From Dyella_B sp035690825 (GTDB lineage: Bacteria; Pseudomonadota; Gammaproteobacteria; Xanthomonadales; Rhodanobacteraceae), in the NCBI RefSeq assembly GCF_051954575.1, contig NZ_JBQCHP010000085.1:62001-126000 (forward strand): 64,000 nt of DNA. The letters run 5' to 3'. Position 1 is the stretch's first letter. Each line of letters opens with the position of its first letter. The notes under the pieces were generated by a model. That model was not told the DNA's origin. It searched no databases and worked only from the letters and a program-made list of their open reading frames with translations. The translations under genes were made by a program, and so were the position numbers. Below, in pieces: positions 50,534 through 57,252 of the stretch.

Positions 50534-50992
50534 ATGGCAGGCAATTGGGAAGACATCAAGCTGCTCAACAGCCTGATTGAAATCACCATCGACAGTGCCG
50601 ACGGCTACCGTGAAGCGGCCAAGGATGTGAGCAATCCCGAACTCAAGTCGATCTTCCAGCGCCGCGCGCGCGAACGCCTTGCGGCGTTCAGTTCCCTGCA
50701 GTCGCAGGTGAAGGCGCTGGGTGGCCAGCCGGAAGATGAAGGCACCTTGCTGGCCTCGATGCATCGCGCCTTCGTCAACTTGCGCAGCACGGTGCGCGAC
50801 GGCGACCTGGCGGTGATCGACGAAGTGGAGCGCGGCGAGGACCGCATCAAATCCAAATACGAAGAGGTGATCGGCGATGGACGGCTCAGCTCGTCCTCGC
50901 TGGCAGTCGCGCAGCATGCATACGAGTCGGTGCGCTCGGCACACGAGGAGATGAGCCGGCTGAAGCAATCACTGCACAGCCTGCACGGCTGA
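50534..50992 (+). CDS. DUF2383/PA2169-type four-helix-bundle stress protein
   Basis: The 152-residue protein begins WEDIKLLNSLIEITIDSADGY and contains four long helices with conserved Glu residues (ERLAAFSSLQSQVKALGG, VERGEDRIKSKYEEV). DUF2383 (PA2169) members are ferritin-related bundles found in stress clusters. It is in a probable operon with the two preceding genes. Confidence 0.9.
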   Translation: MAGNWEDIKLLNSLIEITIDSADGYREAAKDVSNPELKSIFQRRARERLAAFSSLQSQVKALGGQPEDEGTLLASMHRAFVNLRSTVRDGDLAVIDEVERGEDRIKSKYEEVIGDGRLSSSSLAVAQHAYESVRSAHEEMSRLKQSLHSLHG

Positions 50993-51080
50993 TGCAGGAT
51001 GCGGTCGTCGCAGGCGTCCACACCGGAGAACGCCTGTTTCTCCCCGTGTGTTCTTTGCTTGCAGCTTCATGCTATCGATT

Positions 51081-51110
51081 CGCATCCCAGCTTTCGCTGG
51101 GATGACGAAC
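51081..51110. repeat. Single CATCCCAGCTTTCGCTGGGA palindrome
   Basis: CGCATCCCAGCTTTCGCTGG, followed by GATGACGAAC, is one end of the diverged CCGGCG family copy at 34421. It lies just past the response-regulator gene. Confidence 0.6.
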
Positions 51111-51131
51111 GTGCAAGACGTGAAGGGCTTT

Positions 51132-51512
51132 CTATTTCTTTACGGTATTGAGTATGCCGTTGAGGCACCCCAGCAACTCGTGCAAATGCAGCGGCTTCTG
51201 CAAACGTTGCAGGTGCGCGTAATCACGCGGAATGGCGTCGCTGTCGTAGCCGGTGGTGAGAATGATGGGCACGTTGTCGGCCATCAGGCGATCGGCCAGC
51301 GGAAACACGCGCTCGCCGTTCAAATTCACGTCGAGCACGGCGATATCCGCGTGGACGCCCTTGTCCAGCGCTTTCATGGCGCTGGCGACGTTCGGGAACG
51401 GACCTACCACGTGCACGTCTTCCATCTCGAATGCGGAACACAGGGCGTCGGCGATCAGGTATTCGTCTTCCACCATAAGCACCGATTTTCCGCTCAACTG
51501 GTTGGCATTCAT
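51132..51512 (-). CDS. Single-domain response regulator
   Basis: The 126-residue protein is a lone receiver domain: SVLMVEDEYLIADALC (acidic pocket), VLDVNLNGER (phospho-acceptor Asp about residue 60), TTGYDSD and QKPLHLHEL (the conserved Lys). There is no output domain. It lies directly downstream of the HWE-type kinase on the same strand and is most probably its partner. Confidence 0.92.
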   Translation of the reverse strand: MNANQLSGKSVLMVEDEYLIADALCSAFEMEDVHVVGPFPNVASAMKALDKGVHADIAVLDVNLNGERVFPLADRLMADNVPIILTTGYDSDAIPRDYAHLQRLQKPLHLHELLGCLNGILNTVKK

Positions 51513-51635
51513 GTGTGGACGATCCTCTGATGAGCGAAGCAGCATATCTACATGCTGTCGCGCTTAGGTTGCGTGTAGATGGTGAAAAAAAGCCGCAAGC
51601 CCTGTGATGAACTCGCCTCAAACCCTAACCTATGG

Positions 51636-53120
51636 CTAGGTGAGCACCGGTACGGAGATCATGCACCGCACGCCTTCGGGCATCACCTCATACTCGGTTT
51701 TTGCCCGCAACTGATAGGGCAGGGCGCGCTCGATCAGTTCGCGGCCGTAGCCGGCCTGCACCGCGGCGCTATCGTTGACGGCAGTGTTTACGCCCGTTTC
51801 CTGCCATTGCACGTGCAGCAGCGGCTGCTGCTCTTCGCAATGCTCAACTTCCCAGCGCACGGTAAGGTGCGCGGTGGGAATGGCCAGCGCGCCGTATTTC
51901 ACCGCGTTGACCACCAGCTCGTGGATGGCCAGCGCAAAGGTCTGCAAGGTGGACGAACGCAGGCGCACGCCGACCGGGCCTTCCAGGGTGATCTGCTGCA
52001 GCGATACGGCGTGCGCTGCAAGTTCGGTGCGCAGCAGGCCGTCGAAGGTGACTTTCTCGCCCTGTACCAGACGCGACAGGTACGTCTGCACGCGGCTGAT
52101 CGCATCCAGGCGCGAGGAGAACACGTCGGCAAAGCTTTCCAGGGTGGTGTGCTTGGCACGCGTGCGGTCGAAGATCACCTGGATCACGCTGAGCAAGTTG
52201 CGCGTGCGGTGCTGAAGTTCGGTGTTGAGCACCTGCAACTGACCGGTGAGCGCTTCGCGCAACGCGTCGCCTACGTGCGCCCATTCGGCATCCGCGGTAT
52301 CCAGCAGCCGGCGCGCCAGGTCCTGGCGCTGCGCCATCTGCATGATCATGTCCGTTTCATAGCTCAGGCCCGGGTGCGTTTCGGTCCAGTAGTGCGCGGT
52401 GCGGATAAAAGCGAGCAGGGCGGCCAGGTATTCGAACGCCGTCTCGCCGACGGCGCAGCGCACGGCGGCGCGCGCTTGCGCCGATCGCGCGGGCACCACG
52501 AACATCACCGTGATGGCATCGAACAGGTCTTCTTCGGCTTTGCTGCGCGGCGCCGGGATGGGCGCGGGCTTGGAGTAGCTTTCCAGCCGGGCGAACACCG
52601 CCTCCAGTTGCGCCGCATGCGGTACGGGCCGGCTGAGCAGGGCGATCACCTGCTCGATCGTTTCCGGCACCGCGCGCGCGTCCCCGGCTGGATAGCCTTT
52701 GCCGAGCAGATAGCCGGCGTGCCGCACCACGCAGTAGCGCACTTCGCAGAAGCGCGACAGATGCACGAACAATCGTTCCTTGAACAGCGAGGGCAGTGGG
52801 TTGTCGAGATAGGCGGCCTTGGCCTGCATCCATAGCTGTTCGGCCAACTGCGGCGCGGCGTCGCTCGGCGTGAAGAACTGCGGCAACGCGCCAAGGCGCT
52901 GCTGCACTTCGCGCTGGAAGCGGCTTTGGCCCGCCGTGCTGCCGCCAAGGCGCCAGCGCGCGCGGATCGCGGCGAAGGTGAGAAATTCGCGCGAGCCCGG
53001 CTGCGACATCTTCGCGACGTTACGCATCGCCGGGACCTCGGCCAATGCGCGAATGGTTTTTTGCAGCACGGCGGATATCGATGGCCGACGGGTCGTCACA
53101 AGATTAGTGCGTCGTTGCAT
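51636..53120 (-). CDS. HWE/HisKA_2-type sensor histidine kinase with AhpD-like N-terminal domain
   Basis: The 494-residue protein has two parts. Residues about 100-180 contain KERLFVHLSRFCEVRYC and VVRHAGYLLGKGYPAGD. Glu115, Cys125, Cys130 and His134 follow the pattern of carboxymuconolactone-decarboxylase/AhpD domains. The C-terminal half is an HWE-type kinase: LNTELQHRTRNLLSVIQVI carries the phosphorylated His, and HELVVNAVKYGAL is the N-box. The C-terminus is GYGRELIERALPYQL. This class typically signals to single-domain response regulators in general-stress pathways. The next gene encodes such a regulator. ATG 53120 overlaps the previous gene by 17 bases. Confidence 0.85.
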   Translation of the reverse strand: MQRRTNLVTTRRPSISAVLQKTIRALAEVPAMRNVAKMSQPGSREFLTFAAIRARWRLGGSTAGQSRFQREVQQRLGALPQFFTPSDAAPQLAEQLWMQAKAAYLDNPLPSLFKERLFVHLSRFCEVRYCVVRHAGYLLGKGYPAGDARAVPETIEQVIALLSRPVPHAAQLEAVFARLESYSKPAPIPAPRSKAEEDLFDAITVMFVVPARSAQARAAVRCAVGETAFEYLAALLAFIRTAHYWTETHPGLSYETDMIMQMAQRQDLARRLLDTADAEWAHVGDALREALTGQLQVLNTELQHRTRNLLSVIQVIFDRTRAKHTTLESFADVFSSRLDAISRVQTYLSRLVQGEKVTFDGLLRTELAAHAVSLQQITLEGPVGVRLRSSTLQTFALAIHELVVNAVKYGALAIPTAHLTVRWEVEHCEEQQPLLHVQWQETGVNTAVNDSAAVQAGYGRELIERALPYQLRAKTEYEVMPEGVRCMISVPVLT

Positions 53121-53373
53121 GCGTTTCGTGACTGGTCGTGATGTCATCGGCATCATGCTGGTGAAAGATATCCTGCGCGGCGTTGCGTTGGTTAGGGTTG
53201 GCGACGTGCACACAGATGCGCATGCCGCCGTGGCGGCTGGTGTCGAACGAGGGTGGGTCCGCATCGGTCAACGGCGAGACGCGCGGCTCGGCAAAGCCGG
53301 CGCGCTTGAGCGCCGCCACGATGGCTTCGGTTTGCTGGGGAGTTCGGGTGGTGCCGTAAACGGAAGCATTCAT
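53104..53373 (-). CDS. Small protein of unknown function upstream of the HWE kinase
   Basis: The 89-residue protein has an alternating strand/helix pattern (TPQQTEAIVAALKRAGFAEP) like the heat-induced GsiB-neighbour/general stress protein 17M-type domains. His residues are concentrated at the C-terminus. Its last 17 bases overlap the kinase start, indicating co-translation. An in-frame ATG at 53406 is an alternative start. No definite family. Confidence 0.6.
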   Translation of the reverse strand: MNASVYGTTRTPQQTEAIVAALKRAGFAEPRVSPLTDADPPSFDTSRHGGMRICVHVANPNQRNAAQDIFHQHDADDITTSHETHATTH

Positions 53374-53432
53374 TTCTAGTTCTTCTATTTTTTTGTTACC
53401 GAACATGGCTGCATGAAACGGCAGCCACTGCT

Positions 53433-53585
53433 TCAAATGACGCCAAGCAACAACAAGACGATAACGATCACGAGCACCACGCCCACGCCGCCGGCCGGGT
53501 AGTAACCCCATGATCGGCTGTACGGCCACGCCGGCCATGCGCCGAGCAGAATGACGATCAACACGATGAGCAGGATCAGCGACAT
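53433..53585 (-). CDS. DUF3309 small membrane protein
   Basis: The 50-residue protein has two hydrophobic stretches (LILLIVLIVILLGAWP and VVLVIVIVLLLLGVI) around a WGYYPAGG turn, matching DUF3309. Such proteins are widespread in proteobacterial stress and osmoadaptation loci; function unknown. ATG 53585 is the start of the conserved part. Confidence 0.88.
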   Translation of the reverse strand: MSLILLIVLIVILLGAWPAWPYSRSWGYYPAGGVGVVLVIVIVLLLLGVI

Positions 53586-53699
53586 GACGTACCTGACGGT
53601 GCAAGCAAACCGCATCAACTCGATAAGCGGGGAAACTATGGCACCGGTCACCTCAACGCTGCGCACACGCTCCGTCAGAAGCGGCTTCACATAGTTTTT

Positions 53700-54545
53700 T
53701 CAAAGCGCACGACGCTCGACTTGCGGATCCGGACGCTTCCTGCTCATGGCAAGGCCGTGCGTGAGCTCGGCGCCCAGCAGCACCACGAACGAGGCGTAGT
53801 ACACCCAGGTGAGCATCACCACCAGCGCGCCGGCCGGCCCATAGGCGCCGCCGATGCTGACGTGCCCGATGTACAGCTCGATGGCGAACTTGCCGAGGAT
53901 GAACAGCAACGTCGTCACCAGCGCGCCCCAGGCAGCGTCGGACCAGTCGATCTCGGTATCGGGCAGCACGCGGTACATCGCACCGAACGCCACCACGAAC
54001 ACCGCTATCGACACGACGTATTCCACGATCGACCACGCCAGCGAATCGTAAGGAATCATCAGATGGATCAGCGCGCTCACGGCGAACGAGATGATCAGCA
54101 GGAAGGCGATGCCGATCACCAGCGCGAACGCCCGCGCCCGCGCCTTGAGCCAGATGCCGATAGCGCTCTGGTTTGCGACGTCCTCCACGCGCCAGATGCG
54201 GTTGAGCGAACCCTGCAGTTGCGCGAACACGGCCGACGCGCTGAACAGCGTCACGATGAGGCCGAGCACGCCGGCCACATTGCCCAGCGTGGGACGCGAC
54301 TTGGCGTTCTCGACGATCAGGATGACCGCCTGCGCCGCCCGGTCGCCCATCAGGTTGGTGAGCGCCTGGTTGAGCTGCTCCTGCCATTGCGCGCGCAACA
54401 GCGACAGCAGCCACAAGGTGAGCACCACCAGTGGCGCCATCGACAAGGCCGAGTAGTAGGCGATGGCGGCTGCGTGTGTGAACAGTTCGTCTTCGTAGAG
54501 GCCGTTGATGGCGTTGCGAAGGGCGGGACGGATGGCGACACGCAT
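53700..54545 (-). CDS. YihY/BrkB-family inner-membrane protein
   Basis: The 281-residue protein has six predicted helices. The family motif AAAIAYYSALSMAPLVVL comes early, LNRIWRVED in the middle and GAYGPAGALVVMLTWVYY near the end. YihY/BrkB proteins were once called ribonuclease BN but are membrane proteins of unclear function. It lies at the border between the stress island and the glucan cluster. Confidence 0.92.
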   Translation of the reverse strand: MRVAIRPALRNAINGLYEDELFTHAAAIAYYSALSMAPLVVLTLWLLSLLRAQWQEQLNQALTNLMGDRAAQAVILIVENAKSRPTLGNVAGVLGLIVTLFSASAVFAQLQGSLNRIWRVEDVANQSAIGIWLKARARAFALVIGIAFLLIISFAVSALIHLMIPYDSLAWSIVEYVVSIAVFVVAFGAMYRVLPDTEIDWSDAAWGALVTTLLFILGKFAIELYIGHVSIGGAYGPAGALVVMLTWVYYASFVVLLGAELTHGLAMSRKRPDPQVERRAL

Positions 54546-54616
54546 GGCGTGGATACGTTCGCATGGGTGGTGTGGGGTGGGGGTGAGTGTGGTGCTTGTG
54601 TTGCTTATCCAACTGA

Positions 54617-54690
54617 CTGGCGTTGAATCCAGTCTGTCCGGGATGCATTCCCTCCCCTACGTGTAGTAGGGGAGGGGGCCGTCAGTCGCA
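54617..54690. repeat. CCCTCCCCT element, partial copy
   Basis: GGCGTTGAATCCAGTCTGTC leader, CCCTCCCCTACGTGTAGTAG hairpin and GGGAGG, then a tail GGGCCGTCAGTCGCAC. It lacks the right half of the full element. It sits between the YihY start and the glgX stop. Confidence 0.75.
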
Positions 54691-54746
54691 CAAGTGAGAA
54701 TCGAGGCTCATCAGAGGTTGGTGAGGGGCTCACTCAGACAGCGCAA

Positions 54747-56897
54747 TCACCGCCTCACCGGCCGTGCCCGATACAACGCCAGCGACCGCGCCATCATGGT
54801 GACATGCCCCTCGCTCGGCTCGGCCGCATCGTTGGCCGTGCTCACCAGCAACCGCCATTCGGTCTTGCCGTTGGAGGAAGGGAGCACGAAGGCCACATCC
54901 TCGAACTGGCCATTAATCAGCAGAAGCAAGCTGGTATCCACACCGGGTCGCTTGATGCCGGTGGGTTTTGCGCGGCCGTCCAGCAGCATCGTCAGGCAGC
55001 GCTCGTGCGGATCGTGCCATTGCTCTTCGGTGAATTCGCGGCCGTCGTGGGTGAGCCAGGTGACGTCACGGATGCCTGATTCCTCATCCACCAGACCGCG
55101 CAGAAAGCGCGTGCGGCGGAGCAGCGGATAATCGCGGCGCAGGCGCGTGAGGCGGCGCACGAAATCGGTGAGCGCGCGCTGTTCGCCGGCGGCCAGCCAG
55201 TCGAGCCAGGTGACGTTGTTGTCCTGGCAGTACGCATTGTTGTTGCCGCCCTGGGTGCGAGCAAATTCATCGCCGGCCAGGATCATCGGCGTACCTTGCG
55301 CAAACAACAGGGTGGCGAGCATGTTGCGCATCTGCCGCTGGCGCAGCGACAGGATGACCGGATCGTCGGTGAAGCCTTCCTCGCCGTGGTTCCAGCTGAG
55401 ATTGTTGTCGGTGCCGTCGCGGTTGTTTTCGCGATTGGCTTCGTTGTGTTTGTGGTTGTAGCTGACCAGGTCGTTGAGGGTAAAGCCGTCGTGTGCGGTG
55501 ACGAAGTTGATCGACGCGTTCGGCCGGCGTCCGCGCTGGTCGAACAAGTCGGCCGAGCCGGTCAGGCGCGTGGCGAAGTCGGGCAGCCGGCCTTCGTCGC
55601 CGCGCCAGAACGCGCGCGTGGCGTCGCGGAAGCGATCGTTCCATTCCGCCCAACCGGGCAGGAATTTGCCGGCCTGGTAGCCGCCGGGGCCGATGTCCCA
55701 TGGTTCGGCGATCAGCTTGACGCGGCCGAGGATCGGATCCTGCCGGCACGCATCGAGAAAGCCGCCGCCTTGGTCGAAGCCGTGCGATTCGCGGCCCAGG
55801 ATGGTGGCCAGGTCGAAGCGGAAACCGTCCACGCGCATCTCGGTGGCCCAGTAGCGCAGGGAATCCATGACCAGTTGCAGCGTGCGCGGATGGCTCAGAT
55901 CGAGCGTGTTGCCGGTGCCGGCGTCGTTGACGTAATAGCGCTGATCCTCGGCCAGCCGGTAATAGGTGGCGTTGTCGATGCCGCGCAGCGAAAGCGTGGG
56001 GCCCAGATGGTTGCCTTCGGCGGTGTGGTTGTAGACCACGTCCAGGATCACTTCCAGCCCCGCTTCGTGCAGGTGCGCGACCATCTCCTTGAATTCGGTC
56101 ACGCTGGAGGTGGCCATATAGCGCGGATGCGGCGCGAAAAAGCCGATGGTGTTGTAGCCCCAGTAGTTGCGCAGGCCCACGTCGAGCAGATGCTTGTCGT
56201 CGATGAAGGCGTGCATGGGCATCAGCTCCACCGAGGTCACGCCCAGCGAACGTATGTAATCGACCACCGCCTGTTGCGCCAGGCCCGCGAAGGTGCCGCG
56301 CAGGGGTTCGGGCACATGCGGATGCAGCATGGTGTAGCCGCGCACATGCATCTCGTAGATGACGGTGCGATCCCACGGCACGCCAGGCCAATAATGCGTG
56401 CCCCAGGTGAAGGCCGGATCGATCACGCGCGACTTGGGCATGAACGGCGCACTGTCGCGTTCATCGAAACTGAGATCGGCGTCCGGGTGGCCGATGGTGT
56501 AGCCGAACAGCGCATCATCCCAGATCAGTTCGCCGGCGATCTGCTTGGCGTAGGGATCGAGTAGCAGCTTGTTCGGGTTGAAACGATGGCCCGCTTTGGG
56601 ATCGTAAGGCCCGTGCACGCGGTAACCGTACAGTTGGCCCGGGCGCACGTCCGGCAGATAGCCGTGCCACACCTCGTCGGTGTATTCGGGCAGGGAGATG
56701 CGTTCGGTTTCCTCGCCGTGTTCGTTGAACAGGCAAAGCTCCACCATGGTGGCGTTGGCGGAGAACAGCGCAAAGTTCACGCCCAGGCCATCCCAGTTGG
56801 CGCCGAGCGGAAACGGCAGACCTTCGCGCAGACTTGCGCCGTGGGATGTCGTTTCGGTGCCGCGGTGTACGCGCGTGGGTTTGGTGGTGAGGTTCAT
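54747..56897 (-). CDS. glgX: Glycogen debranching enzyme GlgX
   Basis: This 716-residue GH13 isoamylase-type enzyme has an N-terminal CBM48 domain (PFPLGANWDGLGVNFALFSANA) and catalytic motifs VDGFRFDLA (nucleophile Asp), AEPWDIGPGGYQAG (acid/base Glu) and VTAHDGFTL. Also present are the conserved DVVYNHTAEG and the EFARTQGGNNNAYCQDN segment. It removes short alpha-1,6 branches from glycogen phosphorylase limit dextrin, providing the maltodextrins used by the neighbouring MalQ/TreY/TreZ enzymes. Confidence 0.97.
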   Translation of the reverse strand: MNLTTKPTRVHRGTETTSHGASLREGLPFPLGANWDGLGVNFALFSANATMVELCLFNEHGEETERISLPEYTDEVWHGYLPDVRPGQLYGYRVHGPYDPKAGHRFNPNKLLLDPYAKQIAGELIWDDALFGYTIGHPDADLSFDERDSAPFMPKSRVIDPAFTWGTHYWPGVPWDRTVIYEMHVRGYTMLHPHVPEPLRGTFAGLAQQAVVDYIRSLGVTSVELMPMHAFIDDKHLLDVGLRNYWGYNTIGFFAPHPRYMATSSVTEFKEMVAHLHEAGLEVILDVVYNHTAEGNHLGPTLSLRGIDNATYYRLAEDQRYYVNDAGTGNTLDLSHPRTLQLVMDSLRYWATEMRVDGFRFDLATILGRESHGFDQGGGFLDACRQDPILGRVKLIAEPWDIGPGGYQAGKFLPGWAEWNDRFRDATRAFWRGDEGRLPDFATRLTGSADLFDQRGRRPNASINFVTAHDGFTLNDLVSYNHKHNEANRENNRDGTDNNLSWNHGEEGFTDDPVILSLRQRQMRNMLATLLFAQGTPMILAGDEFARTQGGNNNAYCQDNNVTWLDWLAAGEQRALTDFVRRLTRLRRDYPLLRRTRFLRGLVDEESGIRDVTWLTHDGREFTEEQWHDPHERCLTMLLDGRAKPTGIKRPGVDTSLLLLINGQFEDVAFVLPSSNGKTEWRLLVSTANDAAEPSEGHVTMMARSLALYRARPVRR

Positions 56898-56920
56898 CAG
56901 TTTCGCAATGCCCTGTTAAG

Positions 56921-57050
56921 CCTCACCGTCATTTCGGCGAACGCCGGAATCCAGTTCAAATATGCGTGCGAAGGACACGACACCGGTTTTGAGTGCTTCG
57001 CACAACGTATTGAAACTGGATTCCGGCGTTCGCCGGAATGATGGTGAGGC
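56921..57050. repeat. CCGGCGAACGCCGG palindromic element, copy 5
   Basis: CCTCACCGTCATTTCGGCGA with ACGCCGGAATCCAGT at the left and ACTGGATTCCGGCGTTCGCC with GGAATGATGGTGAGG at the right. The core contains ATGCGTGCGAAGGACAC, in inverse orientation to the core of the copy at 11918. It separates the glgX gene from the treY/DUF2934 operon. Confidence 0.9.
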
Positions 57051-57063
57051 AGTGTACGAACAC

Positions 57064-57252
57064 CTACTTGCGCACCTTTTCCTTGCCTCGCGATTCCTCC
57101 TCCTGCGACGCATGCCGCTCTTCGGCCAGCACCAGCTTCTCCGCCATCAGCCAGTGGCGCGTCTCCTGGCCGGAAGGTCGCCCTTCCGATTCCCAGATGC
57201 TGTGCGCGATCTCGCTGATGCGCGCGTGTCGCTCCGCCGGAGAACGTTTCAT
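57064..57252 (-). CDS. DUF2934 small protein
   Basis: The 62-residue protein has the DUF2934 pattern: RISEIAHSIWESEGRPSG then ETRHWLMAEKLVLAEE, with a Lys/Glu-rich tail. DUF2934 proteins often occur beside glgX/treY/treZ genes. Its ATG overlaps the TreY stop (ATGA), giving coupled translation with the trehalose synthase. Function unknown; maybe it assists the enzyme. Confidence 0.88.
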   Translation of the reverse strand: MKRSPAERHARISEIAHSIWESEGRPSGQETRHWLMAEKLVLAEERHASQEEESRGKEKVRK

